From JBBDNV01 sp040877415 (GTDB lineage: Bacteria > Planctomycetota > Planctomycetia > Pirellulales > PALSA-1355), in NCBI GenBank assembly GCA_040877415.1, contig JBBDNV010000199.1, positions 1-48,340 on the forward strand: a stretch of 48,340 bases of DNA, in the 5' to 3' direction. The position numbers and the translations under genes are program-made. Under the pieces are notes generated by a model. That model ran no database searches and was not told where the DNA came from. It saw only the letters and a program-made list of their open reading frames with translations. Positions 1 to 8,114 of this stretch are shown in pieces (position 1 is the stretch's first letter; every line of letters starts with the position of its first letter).

Positions 1-2583
1 CCCGAGCGCGTGAGCTTCTTGCTCAACGAGCTGAGCGAAGCGGCCCATCGCGAGGGCGTCGAGCTGCCCTTTACGGCCACGACGCCCTACATCAACACGA
101 TTGCCGCCGACCAACAGCCGCGCTATCCGGGCAACCGCGAGCTGGAACGGCGCATCAAGAGCATCATCCGCTGGAACGCCATGGCCATGGTGACCCGGGC
201 CAACAAGGCCCATGAGGGGATCGGCGGTCACATATCGACGTTTGCCTCGGCCGCCACGCTCTACGAAGTGGCATTCAACCATTTTTTCAAGGGTCAGGGT
301 GACGACTACTCGGGCGACCAGATTTACTTCCAGGGACACGCCGCGCCGGGCATGTACGCGCGGGCCTTTTTGGAAGGGCGCATCGACGAAGAGCACCTGG
401 TGAATTTTCGCCAGGAGCTGGCGGCCGGCGGCGGGCTGTCGAGCTATCCGCATCCCTGGCTGATGCCCGATTTCTGGGAATTTCCGACCGTCTCGATGGG
501 GCTGGCGCCGATCATGGCGATCTACCAGGCCCGGTTCAACAAGTATCTGCAGGACCGCGGCATTCGCGACACGTCGGGCCAGCACGTGTGGGCGTTTATC
601 GGCGACGGCGAGACCGACGAGCCGGAAACGCTGGGCGCGATTACGCTGGCGGCGCGCGAAGAGCTGGACAACCTGATCTTCGTCATCAATTGCAACCTGC
701 AGCGGCTCGACGGCCCGGTGCGCGGCAACGGCAAGATCATCCAGGAATTGGAAGGCATCTTCCGCGGCGCGGGGTGGAACGTCATCAAGGTGATCTGGGG
801 CGACAGTTGGGATCCGCTGTTGGCCAAGGACAAAGACGGGCTGCTGGTGAAGCGGATGGGCGAGGTGGTCGACGGCGAGTACCAGAAATACACCGTCGTG
901 CCCGGCGACTACATTCGCCAGAATTTCTTCGGCAAGTATCCCGAGCTGTTGCAGATGGTGCAGCCGCTGTCGGACGACGAGTTGAAAAAGTTGCGCCGCG
1001 GCGGCCATGACCCGGAAAAGGTCTACGCCGCCTACAAAGCCGCCGTCGAGTGCCGGGGCAAGCCGACGGTGGTTCTGGCCAAAACGATCAAGGGCTACGG
1101 GCTGGGCGAAGGGGGCGAGGGGCGCAACGTGACCCACCAGCAAAAGAAGCTGGGCGAGAAAGAGCTGCGCGAGTTCCGCAGCCGCTTCGGCATTCCGATT
1201 TCCGACGAGGAAGTGAGCCAGGCGCCGTTCTATCGGCCGCCGGAGGACAGCGAGGAAATCAGGTATCTCAAGGCCCGCCGCGAAGCGCTGGGCGGTTTCG
1301 TCCCGGCCCGATCCACCAGGCCGGTGAAAAGCGAAATGCCGCGCATCGCCGAGTACCAGGATTTCATCGAGGGCAGCGGCGAGCGCGAGGCTTCGACCAC
1401 GATGGCCTTTGTCGGTTTCTTGAGCAAGCTCTTGAAGGACAAAAAGGTGGGCAAGTACGTCGTGCCGATCGTGCCCGACGAATCGCGCACCTTTGGCATG
1501 GAGGGACTGTTCCGCCAGTGCGGCATCTATTCGCACGCCGGACAGCTCTACGAGCCGGTCGACTCGGGCATGCTCACCTACTATCGCGAGGCCACCGACG
1601 GCCAGCTCCTGGAAGAGGGCATCACGGAGGCCGGCTCGATGTCGTCGTTCATCGCCGCGGGGAGCGCCTACGCGACGCACGGAATCAACATGATTCCGAT
1701 GTTCATTTACTATTCGATGTTCGGTTTCCAGCGGATCGGCGATTTGATCTGGGCCGCGTGCGACTCGCGGGCCAAGGGATTCTTGCTGGGCGGAACGGCC
1801 GGCCGCACCACGCTGGCCGGCGAAGGCTTGCAGCATCAGGACGGACAGAGCCTGCTCAACGCGTTGGCCTTCCCCACGATTCGGGCCTACGATCCGGCGT
1901 TCGCCTACGAGACCACCCAGATCGTGCTGGACGGCATGCAGCGGATGTACGAAGACCTCGAAGACGCGATCTACTACATCACCCTTTACAACGAGAACTA
2001 TCGCCACCCGCCGATGCCGAAGGGAGTCGAGGAGGGCATTATCCGGGGCATCTACAAGTTTTCCTCCGCCGACGCCGGCGTCAAGCGGCCCAGGGTGCAA
2101 TTGTTCGGCTCGGGCGCGATCCTGCGCGAAGCGCTGCGGGCGCAAGAGATTCTGGCCGAGCGGTGCGACGTTTCGTCGAACGTGTGGAGCGTGACCAGCT
2201 ATACCGAGCTGGCGCGCGACTCCCAAGCCGCCGAGCGCCACAACATGCTGCACCCCACCGCAAAGCCGCGCACCAGTTATCTCCAGGAGGCGCTTGAGGG
2301 CGAGGAAGGACCGTTCGTCAGCGCGACCGACTACGTGCGGGCGCTGGCCGAGCAGATTGCCCCGTTTCTCCCCGGCGGCCTGCTGGCGCTAGGCACCGAC
2401 GGCTTCGGCCACAGCGAAGACCGGGCGAGTTTGCGGCGCCACTTCGAGGTCGACGCCGAACATATCGCGGTGGCGGCGCTGTATCAATTGTCGAAGCGCG
2501 GCAGCGTCGAGCCTGCGTGCGTGGCCAAGGCCATCAAGGAGTTGGGCATCGATCCGAGCAAGATCAATCCGGCCCGCGCGTAA
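1..2583 (+). CDS. aceE: Pyruvate dehydrogenase E1 component, homodimeric type (5' partial)
   Basis: This is the thiamine-diphosphate E1 subunit that decarboxylates pyruvate and acetylates the lipoyl group of E2. The reading frame is open from base 1. The first possible start, GTG at 10, aligns with about residue 40 of the E. coli enzyme, so the true start lies upstream of the window. Counting from that GTG, the active-site histidine motifs are YFQGH (H110) and SSYPHP (H148). The ThDP/Mg site is GDGETDEPE (198-206) with NCNLQ (227-231). The C-terminus ends in SKINPARA, like the family's VNPRLA-type end. aceF follows 110 bases downstream on the same strand, as expected for a PDH operon. No dihydrolipoamide dehydrogenase gene is seen in the window. 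Identity is secure; only the N-terminus is missing. Confidence 0.96.
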   Translation, partial: PERVSFLLNELSEAAHREGVELPFTATTPYINTIAADQQPRYPGNRELERRIKSIIRWNAMAMVTRANKAHEGIGGHISTFASAATLYEVAFNHFFKGQGDDYSGDQIYFQGHAAPGMYARAFLEGRIDEEHLVNFRQELAAGGGLSSYPHPWLMPDFWEFPTVSMGLAPIMAIYQARFNKYLQDRGIRDTSGQHVWAFIGDGETDEPETLGAITLAAREELDNLIFVINCNLQRLDGPVRGNGKIIQELEGIFRGAGWNVIKVIWGDSWDPLLAKDKDGLLVKRMGEVVDGEYQKYTVVPGDYIRQNFFGKYPELLQMVQPLSDDELKKLRRGGHDPEKVYAAYKAAVECRGKPTVVLAKTIKGYGLGEGGEGRNVTHQQKKLGEKELREFRSRFGIPISDEEVSQAPFYRPPEDSEEIRYLKARREALGGFVPARSTRPVKSEMPRIAEYQDFIEGSGEREASTTMAFVGFLSKLLKDKKVGKYVVPIVPDESRTFGMEGLFRQCGIYSHAGQLYEPVDSGMLTYYREATDGQLLEEGITEAGSMSSFIAAGSAYATHGINMIPMFIYYSMFGFQRIGDLIWAACDSRAKGFLLGGTAGRTTLAGEGLQHQDGQSLLNALAFPTIRAYDPAFAYETTQIVLDGMQRMYEDLEDAIYYITLYNENYRHPPMPKGVEEGIIRGIYKFSSADAGVKRPRVQLFGSGAILREALRAQEILAERCDVSSNVWSVTSYTELARDSQAAERHNMLHPTAKPRTSYLQEALEGEEGPFVSATDYVRALAEQIAPFLPGGLLALGTDGFGHSEDRASLRRHFEVDAEHIAVAALYQLSKRGSVEPACVAKAIKELGIDPSKINPARA

Positions 2584-2693
2584 ACGTGCCATCGGCGAGG
2601 TGCCGAGTGACGCGTGCCTCCGCTTGCGGCCCAGCACCGCACGACCGCCCGGCAGTCGCCGAAAATCTTACAAATCGACGGAGTCCGCAATCC

Positions 2694-4076
2694 ATGGCGA
2701 CTGATTTCAAAGTCCCCGATTTGGGCGAAAACGTCGACGAGGGCGACATCGTCAAGGTGATGGTCAAAGTGGGGGACGAGGTCGCGGCCGACCAGAGCGT
2801 GATGGAAATCGAAACCGGCAAGGCCGTGGTCGAGCTGCCCTGCCCCTTCGCCGGACGCATTACCAAAGTACACGTTCAAGAGGGTGCCAAAGTCAAAGTC
2901 GGCGATCGGCTCTTGACGCTCGAAGGCGTTGACGGGGCGGCTAGGTCAAAGGCCGAACAAGACAGACCGACCTCAGCCAAGGCGAAAGCTCCCAAGGAGA
3001 AAGTCAAAAAGGAAAAGCCGCAGCCGGTCGAACAGGAAGCGGCCGAAGAGACGGCCGACCCCGGGGAAGCCCGACCACAACGCGTCGCCGACAAGGCGGA
3101 CAACAAACCGGCTTTGAAAAATGAGGCCGCGCGCACCGATGAGGACGGCGCGGCGCCTACGGCCTCCAAGACTCCGCCGGCAGGTCCGGCCACGCGCAGG
3201 CTCGCCCGAGAGCTCGGCGTCGATCTGGCGGCGGTGGCCGGCAGCGGCCCGCGCGGGCGAATCACCGAAGACGACATTAAGGCCGCGGTCCGCGAAACGA
3301 CCACGGCGCCGGCCAAGCGCGCCCTGCCGGCCGCCCGGCTGCCTGACGGCGTCGACGAAAAGGATTCATGGGGGCTCGTGCGCCGGCAGAAAATGACCGG
3401 TATCCGCAGGGCCATCGCCGCCAACATGGCCCGCTCGAGCTCGACGATCCCGCACGTGACGAATTTCGACGACGCCGACATCACCGAGCTGGAGCGCATT
3501 CGCAAAGGGGGGCTGGCGGATTACGTCGGCAGCGAGATCAAGCTCACCATGATGGCGTTCGTGATGAAAGCCTGCGCCCAGGCGCTCCGACTGCACCCGA
3601 TGGTCAACGCCTCGATCGACGTGGAAAACGAGGAGATCCTGTACAAGCAGTACGTCAACCTCGGCGTGGCGGTCGACACGGAGCGCGGGCTGGTGGTGCC
3701 GGTGGTGCGCGACGTCGACCGCATGAGCATTCCGGCCATCGCCAAGGCGCTAGCGGACGTGACCGAAAAAGCTCGCCAGGCCCGATTCACGCTCGACGAT
3801 CTCAAGGGGGGCACGTTTACCGTGAGCAACCTGGGGGCGATCGGCGGCGCGTATTCGACGCCCCTTATCAATCCGCCCGAGGTGGCCGTGCTGCTGGTGG
3901 GCCGCTCGCGCAAGCTGCCGGTCGTGACCGACGACGACAAGACTGAAGTCCGGTTGATGATGCCCTTGAGCCTGTCGTACGACCACCGCCTCGTCGACGG
4001 CGCCACCGCCGCGCGATTTCTAAACGAGGTGATCAACTACCTCAAAGTGCCGGGCCGGCTGCTCTTGGCGCCCTGA
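2694..4076 (+). CDS. aceF: Dihydrolipoamide acetyltransferase (PDH E2)
   Basis: This 460-residue E2 transfers the acetyl group from lipoyl-lysine to CoA. Domains in order: one lipoyl domain (about 1-77, with the lipoylated lysine in IETGKAVVE, K43); a long Ala/Pro/Lys/Glu-rich linker (about 80-165); a peripheral-subunit-binding domain with RRLARELGVDL and GPRGRITEDDI; and a CAT-fold catalytic domain ending in SLSYDHRLVDGA, the HxxxD active site. A single lipoyl domain is fewer than the three of E. coli AceF but common elsewhere. The ATG at 2694 is chosen because the lipoyl domain begins right after it and a GGAG sits about 10 bases upstream; the frame stays open further upstream but shows no family similarity. 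It is probably co-transcribed with aceE. Confidence 0.95.
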   Translation: MATDFKVPDLGENVDEGDIVKVMVKVGDEVAADQSVMEIETGKAVVELPCPFAGRITKVHVQEGAKVKVGDRLLTLEGVDGAARSKAEQDRPTSAKAKAPKEKVKKEKPQPVEQEAAEETADPGEARPQRVADKADNKPALKNEAARTDEDGAAPTASKTPPAGPATRRLARELGVDLAAVAGSGPRGRITEDDIKAAVRETTTAPAKRALPAARLPDGVDEKDSWGLVRRQKMTGIRRAIAANMARSSSTIPHVTNFDDADITELERIRKGGLADYVGSEIKLTMMAFVMKACAQALRLHPMVNASIDVENEEILYKQYVNLGVAVDTERGLVVPVVRDVDRMSIPAIAKALADVTEKARQARFTLDDLKGGTFTVSNLGAIGGAYSTPLINPPEVAVLLVGRSRKLPVVTDDDKTEVRLMMPLSLSYDHRLVDGATAARFLNEVINYLKVPGRLLLAP

Positions 4077-4182
4077 CTTCCTGTCGATTCTATTGGGACG
4101 GCGAACCTGACAACGTCCGCATGGTTCATATTGGCGTTTCCGTTGCGCGGAGGAATGACGAACCCAAGCCGGAGTTTTGAAC

Positions 4183-4731
4183 ATGGGAGCCACGTACTCG
4201 GAGCTGAATGACAAGCTGCGCGAATTCATCGCGGCGCAGCAGATGTTCTTCGTGGCCACGGCGCCGCTGGCGGCCGAGGGGCACCTCAATCTTTCGCCCA
4301 AGGGGCTCGATCTGTTTCGCGTGCTGGACGCGCGAACCGTCGCCTATCTCGACCTGGCCGGCAGCGGCATCGAAACGGTGGCCCACGTGCTCGAGAATGG
4401 CCGGATCGTGCTGATGTTTTGCGCGCTTGAAGGAGCGCCCAAAATCGTCCGCCTGCACGGCCGCGGACGGGTCGTCGAGCCCGAAGATGCCGACTGGCCC
4501 GGAGTGAGCGCGTTGTTTCCCCGGTACACGGGCGCCCGCACGGTGGTCGTGGTCGAGCTTGCGCGCGTGGCCGACTCGTGCGGCTTCGGCGTGCCGCTCT
4601 ACGAGTATCAGGGCCAGCGCAAACAGCTCGTCGAATGGGCCGACAAGAAGGGGCCCGAGGCGATCAAGCGTTACTCCGCCGAGCACAACCGCGAAAGCAT
4701 CGACGGGCTGCCCGGTTTGCGGAACGTGTAG
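4183..4731 (+). CDS. Pyridoxamine 5'-phosphate oxidase-family protein
   Basis: This 182-residue protein resembles the split-barrel flavin-binding PNPOx-like family. The opening (LREFIAAQQMFFVATAP, then HLNLSPKGLD) is the typical first strand pair, where small PNPOx-like proteins bind FMN, F420 or another cofactor. The substrate is not predictable. ATG 4183 has GGAG eight bases upstream; an in-frame TTG at 4177 is less likely. The gene follows aceF by about 106 bases on the same strand and converges on the gene ending at 4764. A role in vitamin B6 synthesis should not be assumed, because the real PdxH is longer at the C-terminus and has different substrate residues. Confidence 0.8.
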   Translation: MGATYSELNDKLREFIAAQQMFFVATAPLAAEGHLNLSPKGLDLFRVLDARTVAYLDLAGSGIETVAHVLENGRIVLMFCALEGAPKIVRLHGRGRVVEPEDADWPGVSALFPRYTGARTVVVVELARVADSCGFGVPLYEYQGQRKQLVEWADKKGPEAIKRYSAEHNRESIDGLPGLRNV

Positions 4732-4763
4732 GTCGAGCACGCCGTGCCTGGCGGTCGTCGGCG

Positions 4764-5630
4764 TCAGGCCAACTCCAGCCCTTCGCCCGAGCGCGTCACC
4801 TGGTCGTGGATGTCGATGATCGTTTGCGCCTCGGGATGCACAGGGCCATCGCCGAGCGTCTCCACGAAGCGGCACGTGGCAAAACTGGCTTGCCGGGCAA
4901 TATAGTCGGCCTGCCAGGCGTCGAAGCGACGCCGCTCGTCTTCGGTTTCGCGGGGCCAGGGGATGAATCGCTCCGTGTGGCCGCAGCGCCACGGCTTGGG
5001 CGTGAGCCGGGCGCGAAAACATTCCTGCGCTTTGCACAAACGCACGTAGAGCGGATCGGTCGAAAGGGCCCTGAAAATGGCCAGCGTCGACTCGGCCGCC
5101 GGATCGAAAAGCCCGTGCGCGGCCAGCACGCGCAAGCCCGAGTGCGTGCGATAAACCCGGGCGCTCCACGAGGGGTTCTCCCGGATAAACGCGGCGACGG
5201 CCTCTCGCGTTTGTTCTTCAGCGAGCTGGGCCGGCGGACGTAATTGTTTGTCGAACCATTTTTTGAAGAAGTGCCGCACCTGCGCTCCCGGAGGGATCGC
5301 CGGAAAATCCAGATCGGCAAACATTACCCGGGCCGTGTTGAGCACCAATGCCCCGTAGGCGTTTTGCGTGATGGCGGCAGTCAATCGTCCGTCTTCGCCG
5401 GTGAATCGCTGCTTCACCTCCTCCCGCATGGGACGCTGCCCATAGCCGTACCGATCCGGAAGATCGCCGGCGATTGCCTTCTGCAACAGCCGCCGGGCCG
5501 CGGCCAAGGCCGACTCATGCGCTTCCTGCCGGCTCGTGTCGGACCAGCGCCAGCAGGAGATCCTGGCCGGCTTTCCAAGCCGGTCGACGTCTTCGGCCGT
5601 TGCCTTGGCCCAGTAGGCGGGAAACTTCAC
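4764..5630 (-). CDS. Conserved hypothetical protein with DxD motif, possibly primase-like
   Basis: This 288-residue protein has no named family that I can assign with confidence. It has no signal peptide or membrane segment. Visible conserved-looking blocks are YGYGQRPMREEV (61-72), VMFADLDFP (102-110, acidic pair D106/D108), VYRTHSGLRVLA (159-170) and ECFRARLTPKPWR (203-215). A DxD on a hydrophobic strand followed by a later HSG-R block recalls the archaeo-eukaryotic primase/polymerase active site, but this is inference from motif spacing only. The start is GTG 5630, with a strong GGAGGG about nine bases upstream. It lies 25 bases behind the monooxygenase gene on the same strand, so the two are probably one transcript, although no functional link is obvious. 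Confidence 0.72.
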   Translation of the reverse strand: MKFPAYWAKATAEDVDRLGKPARISCWRWSDTSRQEAHESALAAARRLLQKAIAGDLPDRYGYGQRPMREEVKQRFTGEDGRLTAAITQNAYGALVLNTARVMFADLDFPAIPPGAQVRHFFKKWFDKQLRPPAQLAEEQTREAVAAFIRENPSWSARVYRTHSGLRVLAAHGLFDPAAESTLAIFRALSTDPLYVRLCKAQECFRARLTPKPWRCGHTERFIPWPRETEDERRRFDAWQADYIARQASFATCRFVETLGDGPVHPEAQTIIDIHDQVTRSGEGLELA

Positions 5631-5655
5631 GACGACATGCCCTCCGGGTAAGCAA

Positions 5656-7326
5656 CTAAGCGAAAACCAGGTAGCGCTCGATGTGCTCGCGAAGCTTTTG
5701 CCACGAATCGCTATGGCCGCGGAAGCCGAGGTAGCCGTCGGGACGTACCAAGGCCACCGCGGTGCCGCGCACGCCCAAGCGCTTCCGCACCTCGCCGCCC
5801 GCGTCGATCAACACGGAGCCGGCGCCAAACAGGTCCGCCGCATGAGCGGTCCCGCCGGGCCAGGCTTTCGGGACTCCGTCGGCGGAACCGGGCGGAAACA
5901 CGAGGATTTCGAGCGCCGAGGCGAACGTCGACGTTTCGCTGGCCACGCGGGTCGCGATCGATTCGGCATCTTCGATTTCGGGCAGCACCAGCAGCGCGTG
6001 CCGGGTGTGGGTGAAGGCCGCCAGCAGGCGCGTCTGCTGCCCGTCAGGATAGCCGAGCACGGTCGCGTCGGGCAGGCGGTCCCCCGGCTTCCATTCATCG
6101 CTCCAGGCATCGCCCGGGTCGTCGCCGTTGAGCGGGCTTTTGGGATAATGCACGGCCAGTTCGGTCAGGTCGGCGACGAAACGCTCCTGGACGGCCGTCA
6201 GCTTGCCGGCCAACTGGGCGGCGTGGTTGCGGATGAATTGCCAAAACGGGTTGCGCAGCGTCGCCATTTGCGTCATCCGCGAGGCGTTGCGCAGCACCAT
6301 GTCGCCCACGGCGCTGCGTTCGATCGAATAGCTGTCCAACAGTTCCCCTTTCGCCAGCCCGGTGTGCACGAGCGCCAGTTTCCAGGCCAGGTTGACGGCG
6401 TCCTGCATGCCGGTGTTCATTCCCTGGCCGCCGGCCGGACTGTGGACGTGGGCGGCGTCGCCGGCCAGGAACACGCGCGAGCGGCCATACGGGTCGACCT
6501 TGCGTTCGTGAATTCGGAATCCGGCCAGCCAGATGGGGTCTTGTGCGCGCACCTGCTCCAGGCCCCGTTCGTCGAGCGTGGCTTGAACTTCCTCGAGCGT
6601 CGGATCGCGCGGCTTATCGGTGCCGGGCGCTTTGCCGACGTCGGCCACCACGCGAAACCGGTCGCGCGCGATCGGAAAGAACGCCACAATGCCGCGCGGA
6701 TGCCAATAGATGCTCAATTCGTCGTGTTCGAGCGGGCCGTCGAGGTGCACGTCGGCCAGGATCCAGTCGTTCGGCTCAAACTGGCCCGCAAATTCGATCT
6801 TCAAGCACTTGCGGACCGTGCTGTGCGCCCCGTCGCATCCCAACAGCCAGCGGCAGGCGACAATTTTCTCGCCGCCCTCCCCGCGCAAGCGCGCCAGCAC
6901 GCGCTCGCCGTCGTCGATGAAGTCGACCAGCTCCACGGGGCGATTGACCGTCACACCGCGCCCGGCCAAATGTTCGGCGATGATGCGCTCGGTGTCGCAT
7001 TGCGGCAGCATGAGCGGCCGCGGAAACGCCGTGTCCTCGCGGTGAAACTCCACGCGCACGAGCCGTTTGTGGTTGCCATAGATGTTGGCCGCGCGGGCGA
7101 AATGGCCGGCGCCGGCCAGTTTGCCGGTCAGACCCTGGTTGGGGTCCAACAGCTCGAGCGTGCGGCCCCACAGCACCAACGCCTTGGATTTGTCGGTCGG
7201 CTGGGCGGCGCAATCGATGATCCGGCAGCCCACGCCGTGGCGCAGAAGCTCAAGCGCCATCGTCAGGCCCACGGGTCCCGCGCCCACGACCAGGACATCC
7301 TGCAATTCGGCGGAGCGGTCGACCAT
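5656..7326 (-). CDS. FAD-dependent aromatic-type monooxygenase
   Basis: This 556-residue protein belongs to the PHBH/UbiH-like flavoprotein hydroxylases (phenol or polyketide hydroxylase branch), which use NAD(P)H and O2. The N-terminal Rossmann motif is VVGAGPVGLT (13-22). The DG motif is LLGCDGAHSTVRK, and the second FAD motif is RVFLAGDAAHVHSPAGGQGMN. The C-terminal part (about 400-556) matches the thioredoxin-like extension of the phenol/pentachlorophenol hydroxylase subgroup and ends in RPDGYLGFRG. The substrate is unknown. ATG 7326 is placed just before the Rossmann strand. The gene is divergent from rsfS and is followed closely by the DxD hypothetical gene. A detoxification or secondary-metabolite role is possible but not shown by context. 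Confidence 0.88.
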   Translation of the reverse strand: MVDRSAELQDVLVVGAGPVGLTMALELLRHGVGCRIIDCAAQPTDKSKALVLWGRTLELLDPNQGLTGKLAGAGHFARAANIYGNHKRLVRVEFHREDTAFPRPLMLPQCDTERIIAEHLAGRGVTVNRPVELVDFIDDGERVLARLRGEGGEKIVACRWLLGCDGAHSTVRKCLKIEFAGQFEPNDWILADVHLDGPLEHDELSIYWHPRGIVAFFPIARDRFRVVADVGKAPGTDKPRDPTLEEVQATLDERGLEQVRAQDPIWLAGFRIHERKVDPYGRSRVFLAGDAAHVHSPAGGQGMNTGMQDAVNLAWKLALVHTGLAKGELLDSYSIERSAVGDMVLRNASRMTQMATLRNPFWQFIRNHAAQLAGKLTAVQERFVADLTELAVHYPKSPLNGDDPGDAWSDEWKPGDRLPDATVLGYPDGQQTRLLAAFTHTRHALLVLPEIEDAESIATRVASETSTFASALEILVFPPGSADGVPKAWPGGTAHAADLFGAGSVLIDAGGEVRKRLGVRGTAVALVRPDGYLGFRGHSDSWQKLREHIERYLVFA

Positions 7327-7556
7327 GCCGGCACCCTCCGTGACCGCAGCCAGAAAGAATTCCGCTGCCAGACGACGCCGGCTAGCATACCGCAGGCGTC
7401 GATTCCGGCAAACCCGAGCACCCCCACGCGCGGCGGCCGGCTGGAGGGCAAAATTCGCTCAAGTATTATGGAAGGGGCGGCTGGCCTCTTCGCTTTGGCC
7501 CGGCGGCAAGATAAAATACAGGCGTATCGATCGCGAACCCCGGGAAACTGGAACGC
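7327..7556. promoter_or_regulatory. Divergent intergenic region, possible rsfS promoter
   Basis: This 230-base gap separates the divergent monooxygenase and rsfS genes, so it must hold both promoters. On the plus strand TAAAAT at 7512-7517 is a reasonable -10 with a poor -35 (TTCGCT, 7489-7494). On the minus strand CATAAT, near 7465-7470, is a weak -10. No strong dyad is seen. Confidence 0.3.
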
Positions 7557-7988
7557 TTGGCTATCGCTAGTCCCGTCGCACATCTGGGTCAAGAGCACAA
7601 CCGCAGCCTCGAGCGCGCCAAAGCGGCCGCACGAGTCGCCGATCTCAACCGGGGGCGCGATATCGCCATTCTTGACCTGCGGGAGCTGACCCCGGTCTTC
7701 GATTACTTTGTGCTGGCGACCGGCACCAGCCGGCGGCAACTGCACGCCATCAGCGAAGAGATCGACGAGGTGCTCCAGCGCGACTTTCACGACAAGCGTC
7801 TGGGCATCGAGGGCTATGCCGACAGCCGCTGGATTCTGCTCGACTACGGCGACGTGGTCGTGCACGTGTTCGACGACGAGACGCGCGGCTACTACGATCT
7901 CGAGCATCTCTGGGCCGGATCGAAACGCGTGCCGTTCGAGCCCGCGCCCGGCGCCGTTGTCAACGACCGGTCGGAACCGCCGGCTTAG
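7557..7988 (+). CDS. rsfS: Ribosomal silencing factor RsfS
   Basis: This 143-residue protein belongs to the RsfS/YbeB/iojap family, which binds ribosomal protein uL14 and blocks joining of the 30S and 50S subunits under starvation. Family features are DIAILDLRELTPVFDYFVLAT, then SRRQLHAI, GYADSRWILLDYGDVVVHVF and the C-terminal YYDLEHLW. The start is TTG 7557 (MAIASPVAHLG); there is no ATG before the conserved core, and a weak purine-rich CTGGAA precedes it. A Pro-rich tail of about 20 residues follows the usual end of the domain. It lies 126 bases upstream of argS on the same strand. Confidence 0.93.
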   Translation: MAIASPVAHLGQEHNRSLERAKAAARVADLNRGRDIAILDLRELTPVFDYFVLATGTSRRQLHAISEEIDEVLQRDFHDKRLGIEGYADSRWILLDYGDVVVHVFDDETRGYYDLEHLWAGSKRVPFEPAPGAVVNDRSEPPA

Positions 7989-8114
7989 CGGTTTGGGGTT
8001 GCGGCGATCTCGGCCAAGCTGGCAAACTGGGGCCGGATTCGTACTTTCTTTGCCACGCCGCAAGCGTCGCGACGCCGTGCCGGCGGATTCTTTGAGACCA
8101 GGACGCCCCCTTTC

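Noticed and set aside
5683..7689. A 668-codon plus-strand frame antisense to the FAD monooxygenase
   Set aside because: The monooxygenase has all FAD motifs on the minus strand; the plus frame has none.
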